A DNA stretch of 39,775 nt from Sphingobium sp. CCH11-B1 (GCF_001556865.1 NZ_LSJY01000178.1:1-39775), one strand, 5' to 3'. Positions 16,977 to 26,522 are shown, counted from the first letter of the stretch. Translations and numbers: made by a program. The notes: generated from the letters alone by a model not told the origin.

Positions 16977-18956
16977 ATGCCGGGACCATTTTCCTATCAG
17001 CCGCGCCGGGCGCTGGAGCGGGCGGCGAGCCTGGTCGCGCTGTCCGCCGCAGCCCTTGCCACGACGGCGGCGGCCGCGCCCCGGTTCGATCCGGTGTTCA
17101 GCGACCATGCCGTGATCCAGCGCGACCATCCCGTGACCATCAGCGGGCATGGGGAAGCGGGAGAAACGGTGTCGCTGTCCTTCGCCGGGCAGACGCGCGC
17201 GGTGCAGGCCGACGGCGACGGGCGGTTCGAGGCGCGGTTCGACCCCGTCGCGACGCCCGGCCCGGTGACGCTGGAAGCGCGCGCGCCGTCCGGCACCGCG
17301 ACCGCGCGCGATGTAGTGGTGGGCGACGTGTTCCTTTGTTCCGGCCAGTCCAACATGGAGCTGGAAGTCCGTTTCGCGCAGGATGCGCGGGGGCAGATGG
17401 CGGGATCGGCCGACGACCAGCTGCGCCTGATGCTGGTGCCCAGGGCGGTGGCGGACAATCCGCTGCGCGACTTCCCGCAGGCGCCGGCGTGGCGCGCGGC
17501 AGGGCCGGACAGCGTGGGCGATTTTTCCGCCGCCTGTTTCTATATGGCGCGCGAGTTGCGCAAGACGGCGAAGGTTCCCATCGGCGCGATCGCGAGCAGT
17601 TGGGGCGGATCGCGCATCAGCCCATGGATGGGTGCGCGGGCGCAGGCGGCGGTGGGGCAGGCCGCGCAGTCGGACCTTGTGGCGCTGCACGGCCGCGATC
17701 CTGTCGCCGCCGAGCGTGCGGCCAGCCGCGAATGGGAGGCGTGGTGGCGCAAGGCGACGGGCGACGCCGCCGGCAAGGAGCCGTGGCAACCGGGCGCGGC
17801 GCTGCAATGGGCTCCGGTGCCCAATATCGGGCCGTGGGAGAAGTGGGGCGTGCCGGCGCTCGCCGCCTATAACGGCATGGTCTGGTTCCGCCGCGAGATC
17901 GACCTGACGGCGGCGCAGGCGCAGGCGGCGAACGCCCGTCTGTCGCTGGGCCTGCTGGACGATGTCGGGCGGGTGTGGATCAACGGCAAGCCGGTCGGCA
18001 TGAACGCGCGCAGCTGGCAGCCGAGCAGCTTCGACGTGCCGCCCGGCGTGCTGAAGGCCGGGCGCAACATCCTGGTGGTCAATGTGCTCGACACTTATGC
18101 CAATGGCGGGCTGTCGGGACCGGCGGACGTGCTGAAACTGTCGCTGGGCGCGGCGGGCGACGTGCCGCTGGGCGAGGGGTGGCGCTATGCCGTGCCCGCG
18201 CGGACGCCCGATGGCGCGCCGCGCGTGCCATGGGGCGACACGACCGGCGTCGGCACGCTCTACAACGGCATGATCGCGCCGCTGGGGGGCATCGGGCTGA
18301 AGGGCGTGGCCTGGTATCAGGGCGAATCCGATGTCGACATTCCAGGCTATGCCGAGCGGATGCAGGCGATGATGGCCGATTGGCGGCGGCAGTTCGGATC
18401 GCCGGACCTGCCCTTCGTCGCGGTGCAGCTCGCCGCCTATGGCGCGCCGGTGACGCAGCCGGGCGAGAGCGGATGGGCGGCGATGCGCCAGACGCAATAT
18501 CAGGCGATGGCGGCGGACCCGCATGGCGGGCTGGCGACGGCCATCGACATCGGCGATCCGTTCGACATCCATCCGGGCGAGAAGCAGGAGGTCGGCCGCC
18601 GGCTGGCGCGGGCGATGCGCGCGCTGGCCTATGGCGACCCGGTGTCGCGCACCGGGCCGCAAGGCGCGCGGGCGACCGCGACCACCGACGGCGGCGCGGC
18701 GGTCGACTTTACGGGCCTGACCGGCGGGCTGCACACGCGCAGCGCCGCGCAGGCCATCGGCTTTGAATTGTGCGGGGCGGAAGCGGGAAGCTGCCGCTTC
18801 GTGCCCGGCCGCATGGAAGGGACGCGCGTCCTGCTGGCGGGCGATGGCCGCCCGGCGACGCGGGTGCGCTACGCCTGGGCGGAGTCGCCGGTGGTCAACC
18901 TGTATGACGAAACGCCGTTGCCGGTCGGATCGTTCGAGCTGCCGATCACGCGATGA
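16977..18956 (+). CDS. SASA-family (sialate O-acetylesterase-like) carbohydrate esterase
   Basis: A 659-residue exported esterase. After the signal peptide (AALATTAAAA) come the GDSL/SGNH-type blocks: nucleophile Ser in LCSGQSNME, WYQGESD, and the late Asp-x-His in FDIHPGEKQEVG. Between the first two blocks lies a GH2-like jelly-roll insert (about 310-380) with VWINGKPVG, typical of the longer SASA proteins. Although named for sialic acid, bacterial members in xylan loci deacetylate xylo-oligosaccharides; that role fits the neighbours and is inferred. ATG 16977 follows GGGAGGAG. It lies 94 bases after the CE1-like gene with an operator between, so it may be both read through and separately controlled. 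It converges on the GH27 gene with only 15 bases between stop codons. Confidence 0.92.
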   Translation: MPGPFSYQPRRALERAASLVALSAAALATTAAAAPRFDPVFSDHAVIQRDHPVTISGHGEAGETVSLSFAGQTRAVQADGDGRFEARFDPVATPGPVTLEARAPSGTATARDVVVGDVFLCSGQSNMELEVRFAQDARGQMAGSADDQLRLMLVPRAVADNPLRDFPQAPAWRAAGPDSVGDFSAACFYMARELRKTAKVPIGAIASSWGGSRISPWMGARAQAAVGQAAQSDLVALHGRDPVAAERAASREWEAWWRKATGDAAGKEPWQPGAALQWAPVPNIGPWEKWGVPALAAYNGMVWFRREIDLTAAQAQAANARLSLGLLDDVGRVWINGKPVGMNARSWQPSSFDVPPGVLKAGRNILVVNVLDTYANGGLSGPADVLKLSLGAAGDVPLGEGWRYAVPARTPDGAPRVPWGDTTGVGTLYNGMIAPLGGIGLKGVAWYQGESDVDIPGYAERMQAMMADWRRQFGSPDLPFVAVQLAAYGAPVTQPGESGWAAMRQTQYQAMAADPHGGLATAIDIGDPFDIHPGEKQEVGRRLARAMRALAYGDPVSRTGPQGARATATTDGGAAVDFTGLTGGLHTRSAAQAIGFELCGAEAGSCRFVPGRMEGTRVLLAGDGRPATRVRYAWAESPVVNLYDETPLPVGSFELPITR

Positions 18957-18971
18957 GGCATGGCCGGGACG

Positions 18972-20900
18972 TCAGCGCAGCAGCGCGGCGTCCCCCCAGG
19001 TGACGGGCACGGCGTTGCCCTTGACCCCATCGGCGCGGGCGACGAGTTCCAGCAGCTTCACGCCCTTCACGTCGGCGGCGATGGCTTGCGCAGGCTGGCC
19101 ACGGCGCAGCGGCGGGGTGCTGGCGAGCGGCTTGCCGTCGCCAAACAGGAAGAAGCGCACCGGCTGGTCGCCATCCAGTGCGCTGTCGTCGACGCCGACC
19201 TGAGCCGAGAAGCGGCCGAAGCCCGCGTTGCGCACTTCGAGCCGGCTGTTGGCGAGGATGCCGACGCCCGAGCCGAAGGTCCTGCCCGCGACGGTCAGCG
19301 GCTGGTTATAGGGGGTGAAGTCCGCCATCGCGCCGCCCCAGCCGGCATAGAGCGGCCGTTCGCCGATGCCGCGCGTGCCGCGCCAATTGGGGATGGAGCG
19401 GTAGATGGTGGGATCGGGTTCGGGCTGGACGACGCCATCGGCGGCCGGGTTCACCATGCCGGGCTGTTCGGAAAGATAGAGGCCGTCCGCCAGCACGCGG
19501 TCGCCCTTCGCGCGGAAGACCACGGTTTCGCGCGGCGCGACTCGCAGCTTCATTTCCTTGGTGAAATCGCTCTTTGCGCCGGTCCAGAGATTGGCGAGCG
19601 CGATCGGGCGGTCGGCGCGGAACTTGAGATGATCGGCAGTGAGCACGGCGTCGACGGGGGCGAGGCCGCGGTTGAACAGCGCGACCGCCTTGTCGCCATT
19701 GGCGAGCGTCTTGACGAGGATCTGGAACCCGTCCGCGTCGAAGGCCATGATCGCCTGGTTGCCGGCGGGATCCTGATTGAGGGCGATGAGGTCGGCATTG
19801 CCGAAAATGTCGATCAGCGGCTGCGGCGTGGAACGCAGGTCCGCGCCGATCAGCAGCGGCGCGTTCAGCATCGCCCAGAGCGCGAAATGCGAGCGCGCCT
19901 CCGTCAGATGATCCGCATCGAAATCGCCCTTCCCGATGAACAGCATGTCGGGGTCGTTCCACGAGCCCGGATGCGCGTAGAAGGCGCGGCGGGCGGCGCT
20001 GTCATAATTGGTGAGCATCCGGTCCCAGTCGGCCGAGATGTCGTCGCTGGTGCGGGAAATGTTGCCGACATCCTTGCCCCAGCCGCGCACATTGGCGCTG
20101 CCCCAGATGCAGAGCGAGAGCATATAGTCGCCATCGGGATTGTAGCGGGCGAGCGACTGGTTGATCTCCGCGAACAATGCCTTGACTGCCGGAATGTCGG
20201 ACCGGGTGATGCTGTGCTGGTCGATGATGGGGGCAAGCGCGCGGAACTGGCCGTTGCGGACGCGCGGCGCGTCCGGCGCGAAGGCGCGGATGCCGCAGCC
20301 GTCCACCTTGATCGCGTCGAAACCCCAGTCGGCGAAGAACAGGCGGATGTCCTTGTCGGTATGGCCGTAGAGGCCCACTTCCCGTTCGGCCACGGTGCCT
20401 TCGGGCAACTGGGCTGGGCCATCCGAATAGGCCTGGGAGCAGGTGTTGCGGCCAAGGTCGGAATAGATGCCCGCCTTGAACCCCATGGCGTGGAGGCGGT
20501 CGGTGAGGGGGCGGAAGGAGGGCGTGCCCCCGGCCTTGCCCGTGCGCGCGGAGGGGAATTTGTCCGCCCGGAGGATCAGCCGATCGTCGCGGGTGCGGCG
20601 TTTCAGGGCCCAGCCATCGTCGATGTTGATATAGCGATAGCCCTTCCTGGCGAGGCCGGTGTCGAGGATGCGCTGGGCCGAACCCATCAGCTTTTCCTCG
20701 TCGACTTCGGTGTAGAAGGCGTTCCAGCTGTTCCAGCCCATCGGGGGGAGTTGCGCGCTGCCCGCCGCATAGGCGGTCCATCGGCCGGTGGGCGCAAGCG
20801 GGTCGGCGGGCGCGGCCGGCTGGGGCGAGGGAGTCTGGGCCGACAGGCTGGTGGCGGCGGCGAGCGCGAGGAGGGGCAGGAGGAACTGGCGCGGGGTCAT
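18972..20900 (-). CDS. GH27 alpha-galactosidase with C-terminal NPCBM-like domain
   Basis: A 642-residue exported GH27 enzyme. Signal peptide LLPLLALAAATSLSAQ, then PPMGWNSWNAF and YINIDDGW at the start of the barrel, nucleophile Asp200 in AIKVDGCG, and an acid/base candidate in the SRTSDDIS segment (about 286). An antiparallel beta domain follows, and from about 500 an NPCBM-type module (GTRGIGERP... DDSAL) likely binds galactosides. Alpha-galactosidase is the main family activity; beta-L-arabinopyranosidase also occurs in GH27 and would fit an arabinose-rich glycan. Its ATG overlaps the GH95 stop codon (ATGA, 20897-20900), so it is translationally coupled as the last gene of a four-gene operon. 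Confidence 0.93.
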   Translation of the reverse strand: MTPRQFLLPLLALAAATSLSAQTPSPQPAAPADPLAPTGRWTAYAAGSAQLPPMGWNSWNAFYTEVDEEKLMGSAQRILDTGLARKGYRYINIDDGWALKRRTRDDRLILRADKFPSARTGKAGGTPSFRPLTDRLHAMGFKAGIYSDLGRNTCSQAYSDGPAQLPEGTVAEREVGLYGHTDKDIRLFFADWGFDAIKVDGCGIRAFAPDAPRVRNGQFRALAPIIDQHSITRSDIPAVKALFAEINQSLARYNPDGDYMLSLCIWGSANVRGWGKDVGNISRTSDDISADWDRMLTNYDSAARRAFYAHPGSWNDPDMLFIGKGDFDADHLTEARSHFALWAMLNAPLLIGADLRSTPQPLIDIFGNADLIALNQDPAGNQAIMAFDADGFQILVKTLANGDKAVALFNRGLAPVDAVLTADHLKFRADRPIALANLWTGAKSDFTKEMKLRVAPRETVVFRAKGDRVLADGLYLSEQPGMVNPAADGVVQPEPDPTIYRSIPNWRGTRGIGERPLYAGWGGAMADFTPYNQPLTVAGRTFGSGVGILANSRLEVRNAGFGRFSAQVGVDDSALDGDQPVRFFLFGDGKPLASTPPLRRGQPAQAIAADVKGVKLLELVARADGVKGNAVPVTWGDAALLR

Positions 20901-23230
20901 GCGAAATCCTTGAGGCTGAGCGTGATCGGCGTTCCGGCCCTGAGCGTCAGGGTGCGGGCCTTGCCGCCGAGGCGGACGGTGCGGGGGCCATCCAGTTCGG
21001 GGCGCAGGATGGCGCGGTCGAGCCGGCCGGCCCGCCAGTGCAGGTCGACGCCGCAGCGGCCGCGTGCGCGCAGGCCGGTGACGCGGCCGGCGGGCCATGC
21101 CTTCGGCAGCGCGGGCAGCAGGTCGATGACATCCCCATGGCTGTCCATCAGCATTTCGACGATGCCCGCCGCGCCGCCGAAATTGCCGTCGATCTGGAAG
21201 GGCGGATGCGCGTCGAACATGTTGGGATAGGTGCGTTCGGGGCCGAGCAGGAAGCGCAATATCTCATGCGCATGATCGCCCTCGCGCAGGCGCGCCCAGA
21301 GGTTGATGCGCCAGGCGGTGGCCCAGCCGGTGGCGCGGTCGCCGCGTATCTCCAGCGTGCGGCGGGCAGCGGCGGCGAGCGCGGGGGTGCCGTCCGGCGT
21401 GATCTGGCGCGACGGGTGCAGGCCGTAGAGGTGGGAGACGTGGCGGTGATTCTGTTCGGGCGCGTCCGCATCCCAATCCTGCTGCCATTCCTGAAGCTGG
21501 CCCTGAGCGCCGACCTTGTAGGGGGCTAGCCGGTCGCGGGCGGCGCGCATCTCCGCGACCAGCGGCGCGTCGATGCCCAGGATCGCGGCGGCCTGCACCG
21601 TCTGGGTGAAAAGGTCGCGCAGGATGCCCATGTCCATCGTCGGCCCGGCGCAGATGGTGCCGCCATGGCCGTGCGGATTTTCGGGACTCATCGATGGATT
21701 GGTGACGAGGAAGCCGGTGGTCGGATCGCGCTGGAGCGTGTCGAGGAAGAAGCGCGCCGCCCCGGCAAGCAGCGGGTAGATGGAGGCGAGATAGGCGCGG
21801 TCGCGGCTGTAATCATAATGGTCCCAGAGATGGGTGCACAGCCACGCGCCGCCGGTGGGCCACAGGCCGAACTGCGCGCCGTCGATGGGCGCGGTCGCGC
21901 GCCAGAGGTCGGTGTTGTGATGCGCCACCCAGCCGCGCGCGCCATACATGGTCCGCGCGGTGCGTTCGCCCGTCACGGCGAGTTCGCGCACCATCTGAAC
22001 CAGCGGCTCGACACATTCGCCCAGCGCCACCGGCTCGGCCGGCCAGTAGTTCATCTCGGTATTGATGTTGATCGTATATTTGGAGCCCCATGGCGGATTG
22101 AGGCTGTCGTTCCAGAGCCCCTGAAGATTGGCGGGCTGGCCGCCGGGGCGGGACGAGCAGATCAACAGATAGCGGGCATAGTGGAAATAGAGGGCGGCGA
22201 GCGCGGGATCGTCGCTGGTCTGGGAGGCGGCGATGCGCTGGTCGGTGGGGAGCTGCGCCGCGGGCGTGGCGCCAAGGTCGAGCGCGACGCGGCGGAACAG
22301 GCGCTGGTGCGCGGCGGCGGTGTCGGCGGCGATGCGGGCGAAGGGACGGCCCGTTGCCTTGGCGAGCGTCGCGGCGGTGGTGGCGAGGGGATCGCCGCTT
22401 ATGTCCTCCACGCTTTTGACGCTGGTCGCCACGGCGAGGCGCAGGGTGACGGATTTGGCGCCCCGGATGCTGAGGCGACCATCCGGGCTTTGGGTGACAC
22501 GGCCGCCTTCGACGCTGGCGATCAGGCGGGCGGCGAAGCGGAGATTGCCCTCCACCCCTTTGGACGCGCCGTTGCGGCCGGTGAGCAGCAGGCCGGCAGA
22601 GCCGTCCGCCGCGACCTGAACGTCGCGCTGGGGCGAACGCAGGGCGATGTCCACATCCAGCTTGCCGGTCGAGGAAAGGTGGATGGCGAGGAGATTGTCG
22701 GCGGGCGAAGCGATAACCCGGCGGACATGGGTCGCGCCATTGGCGGCAAAGCGCGTGGTCGCCATCGCGTCGACGAGATCGAGTTCGCGATGATAGGCGG
22801 TGGCTTGCCCGAGGCCGGGGAAGTCGAGGATGAGGTCGCCCAGCGTCTGATAGGGCATTTGCGTGAGCGGCTTTGCCATCAAGGTCTTGTTGGCGAGCGC
22901 TTCGGCTTCCTCGATCCGGCCGGCGAAGATGAGGTCGCGCACTTTGGGCAGGTTCGCTTTCGCGTCCGGGTTGACGGGATCATAGGGCTGCCCTGCCCAG
23001 AGCGTGCTTTCGTTGAGTTGCAGCTTTTCCTGTGCCGTGCCGCCGAACACCATCGCGCCGAGGCGGCCATTGCCGATGGGAAGCGCCTCCGTCCATTTCG
23101 CGGCGGGCTGGCGATACCAGAGGGTCAGAGGATGCGGCGCGGCGGGCGCTGCCTGCGCAGGGCGGACGGCGGCGAGCGCGGCGGTGCCCGCCGCCATCGC
23201 GGCCATGGTCTCGCGGCGGCTGAGGGTCAT
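20897..23230 (-). CDS. GH95 alpha-L-fucosidase / alpha-L-galactosidase
   Basis: A 777-residue GH95 enzyme with a twin-arginine type leader (SRRETM followed by AAMAAGTAALAAV), so it is probably exported folded by Tat. The N-terminal beta domain starts LWYRQPAAKWTEALPIGNG. The catalytic barrel shows the paired asparagines in ININTEMNYWPAEP, the HVSHLYGLHP segment and the general acid/base region REGDHAHE (Asp near 652). GH95 comprises alpha-1,2-fucosidases and alpha-L-galactosidases; in xylan systems the latter removes L-galactose from complex arabinoxylan side chains, but sequence alone does not separate them. It is joined to both neighbours by ATGA overlaps (23227-23230 and 20897-20900). Confidence 0.93.
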   Translation of the reverse strand: MTLSRRETMAAMAAGTAALAAVRPAQAAPAAPHPLTLWYRQPAAKWTEALPIGNGRLGAMVFGGTAQEKLQLNESTLWAGQPYDPVNPDAKANLPKVRDLIFAGRIEEAEALANKTLMAKPLTQMPYQTLGDLILDFPGLGQATAYHRELDLVDAMATTRFAANGATHVRRVIASPADNLLAIHLSSTGKLDVDIALRSPQRDVQVAADGSAGLLLTGRNGASKGVEGNLRFAARLIASVEGGRVTQSPDGRLSIRGAKSVTLRLAVATSVKSVEDISGDPLATTAATLAKATGRPFARIAADTAAAHQRLFRRVALDLGATPAAQLPTDQRIAASQTSDDPALAALYFHYARYLLICSSRPGGQPANLQGLWNDSLNPPWGSKYTININTEMNYWPAEPVALGECVEPLVQMVRELAVTGERTARTMYGARGWVAHHNTDLWRATAPIDGAQFGLWPTGGAWLCTHLWDHYDYSRDRAYLASIYPLLAGAARFFLDTLQRDPTTGFLVTNPSMSPENPHGHGGTICAGPTMDMGILRDLFTQTVQAAAILGIDAPLVAEMRAARDRLAPYKVGAQGQLQEWQQDWDADAPEQNHRHVSHLYGLHPSRQITPDGTPALAAAARRTLEIRGDRATGWATAWRINLWARLREGDHAHEILRFLLGPERTYPNMFDAHPPFQIDGNFGGAAGIVEMLMDSHGDVIDLLPALPKAWPAGRVTGLRARGRCGVDLHWRAGRLDRAILRPELDGPRTVRLGGKARTLTLRAGTPITLSLKDFA

Positions 23231-24786
23231 GGCCGCACCCCGGCCGGCAGGGGCTGGAGCGTGAAGCTGTCGACATCGAGATAGCCGCCGGTCGGCGCGG
23301 GATTGTAGCAGGAAAGCGCGATCTGCTGCCCCTGGAAAGTGCCGGTGCGCCAGTCGAAGGCGAGCGGGAAGCTGCCGCCGGCCGGGCGCCATTCGATGTT
23401 GTCGAGGCTGTAGGCGACGCGACCGGCCTTCGTATCGAAATCCATGTCGGCGCGCAGCCAGAGGGCGCGGCCCTTGATGGGAATGGAAGGAATGCGGATG
23501 GCCGTCTTCGGGCCTGACTGGGTGCTTTCGGTCAGCATCATCCGCAGCGCCTTCGTGCCCTTCGCGCCGCCGACGACCGAAAGCTGGGCATTATATTTGC
23601 CGAAGCTGCCGAAGCCGCAGACATCGCCCGGCCTGATGCCGGCGGTGTCGAGTTTGGCGATGGCGCGCATCTTTGGCCCCTGCGCCTTTTGCGTGAGCGT
23701 GTTGCGCGCGGTCCAGATGCCGTCCGCCTGGGTGGCGTGGAGGCGGAGGAAACCGGGCCGCTCCTTCAGCGACCATTTGCTGTCGTCCGGATTATGGTTC
23801 CATTGCCATTGCAGGCCGAGCTTTGGCGACGCGAAATCGTCCGAGCTGGGCGGCTGCGCGAAGGGGTGGCCCTTGATGGGCTTCACCGAACGTTCGGGGA
23901 CGAAATCGGGCCGGTCGGGCGCCCCCCACCAGGGCCAGCCGTCCTTCCAGAAAATCGGGCTGATATTGGTCATGCGGCCGATCGCGCCTGCGTCCACCAT
24001 GACGAAGCCGTACCAGCTGCCGTCGGGCATATCGACGATCGCGCCCTGATGCCCGCCGGTCTTGTCGTCGATCGAGGGCTTTGTTTCCCATGGTCCCCAC
24101 AGGCTGCGCGAGCGCGAGACGGTCATCGCCAGCTTGCCGGGAATGGCGTTGAAGAGATAGTAAAAGCCATCATGGCGGACGATCTTCGATCCTTCCGCGC
24201 CCTTGTTGTAATAGGTGACCTTCGCGGCCGTGACGGCGGAAAGATCGTCATTGAGGGTCAGGAGCGTCACCGTGCCGTCCGACCCGATGGAGGTGCCGAG
24301 ATAGGCCGTGCCGTCCGTGTCGATGAAGAGCGCGGGATCGAAGGCTTCGCGGTCCAGTTCCTTGTAGGTCCAGGGTCCGGTGATCGTCGCCGAGCGGTAG
24401 ATGCGCGTCCTGTGCCCGACCGGCGTCACCGCAAGGTAGAACATGCCTTTGTGGCGGCGGAGGCTGGCGGCGTAGAAGCCGTGGCGATAGTCGCCGCCCT
24501 GTTTGAGGTCATAGCGCGGGTCGCCGTCCAGCCGGTCGACCACATGGGAGACGATGCGCCAGTTCACCATGTCCCTGGAATGGAGGATGGTGACGCCGGG
24601 CGAATTGGTGAAGGTGGTCGAGACGAAATAGAAATCCTCGCCCACGCGGATGATGTCGGGATCGGGATAATCCGCGAACAGCACGGGATTGCGATAGGTG
24701 CCGTCGCCCTGATCCGAGCGCCACACTTGCGCGGGCGCGGCTATGGCGAGGAGGAGCGAGAGGGGGAGGGCGGCCGCGCGGATCAT
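23227..24786 (-). CDS. Exported GH43 with C-terminal beta-sandwich (GH43_12-like)
   Basis: A 519-residue GH43 enzyme with a short signal peptide (LPLSLLLAIAAPAQ). The propeller contains the base Asp in DYPDPDII, the modulating Asp in FDPALFID and the acid Glu in KGAEGSKIV. From about 340 a concanavalin-like beta-sandwich follows (DFASPKLGLQWQWNHNP), often needed for activity in GH43 arabinofuranosidases and xylosidases. By motif it resembles the subfamily including arabinoxylan arabinofuranosidases; this is my reading, not a computed assignment. Its ATG overlaps the preceding GH43 stop codon (24783-24786) and its own stop overlaps the GH95 ATG, so it is the second gene in the coupled set. The location is probably periplasmic. 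Confidence 0.93.
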   Translation of the reverse strand: MIRAAALPLSLLLAIAAPAQVWRSDQGDGTYRNPVLFADYPDPDIIRVGEDFYFVSTTFTNSPGVTILHSRDMVNWRIVSHVVDRLDGDPRYDLKQGGDYRHGFYAASLRRHKGMFYLAVTPVGHRTRIYRSATITGPWTYKELDREAFDPALFIDTDGTAYLGTSIGSDGTVTLLTLNDDLSAVTAAKVTYYNKGAEGSKIVRHDGFYYLFNAIPGKLAMTVSRSRSLWGPWETKPSIDDKTGGHQGAIVDMPDGSWYGFVMVDAGAIGRMTNISPIFWKDGWPWWGAPDRPDFVPERSVKPIKGHPFAQPPSSDDFASPKLGLQWQWNHNPDDSKWSLKERPGFLRLHATQADGIWTARNTLTQKAQGPKMRAIAKLDTAGIRPGDVCGFGSFGKYNAQLSVVGGAKGTKALRMMLTESTQSGPKTAIRIPSIPIKGRALWLRADMDFDTKAGRVAYSLDNIEWRPAGGSFPLAFDWRTGTFQGQQIALSCYNPAPTGGYLDVDSFTLQPLPAGVRP

Positions 24787-26453
24787 GGCGCCGGCGTGTA
24801 ATGATAGGGGCCGACCACCGTGCCGACGAAGCCGCCGGCCTTCTTCGTGCTGAGCAGGGTGGCGTCGAGACCGGCCTTGAGCGTGCGGGTCTTGCCGCCC
24901 GCGCCATAATCGAACGCCATCGTGCCGCCGGTGATGCGGATGGTTAGGGTGATCGGGCCGGATGTAGCGACGGGGGCCGAGGCGACCAGCGTGTCGCTGT
25001 CTGCGGCGTCGCGGGTGTAGAGGGCGACCATGGGCTTGTCCGCGATGCGGGTGAGGCCGAAAAAGAGGTTGCTGCGGTCGCTCTGCACGGCGGCGAGGCC
25101 GGCGCGGTCGCCGTCCCTTTCCGGCGCGTAGCGCAGCGTGGTGGAGAAGGTGGCGTTGGCGTGCTGCTGGCGGCGGCCGATGAAGGCGGGAACGCCGTTC
25201 AAGTCCCCGATGGGCGCGCCGCTCTCTAGCTCCAGCGCGCCGCCCTTCAGGCTGTAGAAGGGCTTTTTGGGCGTGCGGATGCCGATCCACTGCATCGGCA
25301 GCGCCCGGCCGTCGAACGATTCCACATAGGAAAAGTCGCCGCTGGTGGGGATGGGCGGCTTTGGCTGCGGCGGCAGGTCGGGCACCCTGAGCGCATGGGG
25401 GATCGCCTGCCCGCGCGGCAGGATGACGGGCCAGCCGTCCTTCCATGTGACAGGCAGGAGGAAGGTTTCGCGGCCGATATTATAATGGTCGTCGCCGTCA
25501 TAGGGGCGGACAGCGAGGAAGGTCGCCCACCAGTCGCCCTTCTGCGTTTCGACCAGCTGCGCATGGCCCGCCGAGCCGATGAAGTTCGACCGGGCGGGGT
25601 CGAGATCGCGCTGGGTGAGGATGGGGTTGCCTTCATAGGGGATGAAAGGACCACGCAGTTCCTTCGAGCGGAACACGACCTGCGAGTGGTTGACGCTGGT
25701 GCCGCCTTCGGCAGCGGTCAGATAATAATAGCCGTCCTTCCTGAAGATGTGCGGCCCTTCGATCCAGACGGGCTTTTTGGAAATGTCGACGCCGCCGTTG
25801 ATGAGCTGCGTGCTTTCCCCCACCATCTTGCCGGCGCGCCAGTCATATTCCTGAATCCAGATGGCGCGGTGGCCGTCATAGCGGGGCGGTTCGTTGGGGG
25901 CGCGGTTGTTGACGATCCAGGCCCTGTCCCCTTCCCAGTAGATGGAGGGGTCGATCCCTTCGAACGGCAGCCAGATGGGGTTGGACCAGGGGCCGGCAGG
26001 GTCTTTCGCCGTGATGATGAAATTGCCCCGGCATTCGACGCAGGTGTTGACGATGTAGAAGGTGCCGTCGTGGAAGCTGATCGCCGGGGCGAACACCGCC
26101 TGCGAGATGCGGCGGCCGGTGAAGTCCAGTTGCTCCGGCCGGTCGATGGCGTTGCCGATCTGGGTCCAGTTGACCAGATCCTTCGACCTGAAGATCGGCA
26201 GGCCCGGATAATGGGCGAAGGAGGAGTTGACGAGATAATAGTCGTCGCCCACCCGCAGTATCGAAGGGTCGGGATAATAGCCGGTGAGGATGGGATTGCG
26301 ATATTCGCCGGGCTTTACCGCCACCTTTTCGATCGACTGACCCTTGTAGCTGAAGCTGTCGAAGCGCGCGGGCGCCGCCTGGGCGGACAGCGATGTGGAC
26401 AGCAGCGCGAGGGGCAGGGCAGCGAAGGGCAGGGTCCGGTACGGCAAGGTCAA
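24783..26453 (-). CDS. Exported GH43 beta-xylosidase/arabinofuranosidase, TTG start
   Basis: A 556-residue GH43 enzyme with Sec signal (PFAALPLALLSTSLSAQ). Base Asp in YYPDPSIL, modulating Asp in GIDPSIY and acid Glu in WIEGPHIF are visible, followed by a C-terminal beta-sandwich (about 365-550). This XynB-like layout suits beta-xylosidase or arabinofuranosidase action on exported oligosaccharides. The start is unusual: no ATG or GTG precedes the signal peptide, but a TTG at 26453 is preceded by GGAGG five bases away, so I accept TTG. It is the first gene of the GH43-GH43-GH95-GH27 operon and has its own promoter and operator squeezed into the 66 bases after the upstream GH43 gene. A weak start codon in front of three coupled genes may limit output of the whole set. 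Confidence 0.92.
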   Translation of the reverse strand: MTLPYRTLPFAALPLALLSTSLSAQAAPARFDSFSYKGQSIEKVAVKPGEYRNPILTGYYPDPSILRVGDDYYLVNSSFAHYPGLPIFRSKDLVNWTQIGNAIDRPEQLDFTGRRISQAVFAPAISFHDGTFYIVNTCVECRGNFIITAKDPAGPWSNPIWLPFEGIDPSIYWEGDRAWIVNNRAPNEPPRYDGHRAIWIQEYDWRAGKMVGESTQLINGGVDISKKPVWIEGPHIFRKDGYYYLTAAEGGTSVNHSQVVFRSKELRGPFIPYEGNPILTQRDLDPARSNFIGSAGHAQLVETQKGDWWATFLAVRPYDGDDHYNIGRETFLLPVTWKDGWPVILPRGQAIPHALRVPDLPPQPKPPIPTSGDFSYVESFDGRALPMQWIGIRTPKKPFYSLKGGALELESGAPIGDLNGVPAFIGRRQQHANATFSTTLRYAPERDGDRAGLAAVQSDRSNLFFGLTRIADKPMVALYTRDAADSDTLVASAPVATSGPITLTIRITGGTMAFDYGAGGKTRTLKAGLDATLLSTKKAGGFVGTVVGPYHYTPAP

Positions 26454-26493
26454 TCTCTCCTCCAGGCGCCGCGCTGTGACTGCGGCTGCCGAT

Positions 26494-26522
26494 CTGATAG
26501 CGCTATCAATTGTCTGAGTCTA
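26494..26522 (-). promoter_or_regulatory. Predicted promoter of the GH43-GH43-GH95-GH27 operon
   Basis: On the minus strand, -35 TAGACT (26517-26522), 17 bases, -10 TATCAG (26494-26499). The start would be near 26487, about 34 bases before the TTG start codon. The -35 overlaps the stop codon of the upstream GH43 gene. The operator is placed as in the GH43 lipoprotein and receptor 1 promoters. Confidence 0.6.
26495..26508. promoter_or_regulatory. LacI-type operator, copy 5 (four-gene operon)
   Basis: TGATAGCGCTATCA, a perfect 14-base palindrome and the best copy in the window. It overlaps the spacer and -10 of the predicted promoter. Confidence 0.85.

Noticed and set aside
18957..18971. Possible bidirectional terminator between SASA esterase and GH27
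   Set aside because: The 15-base gap is too short and no hairpin with a T-tract was found.
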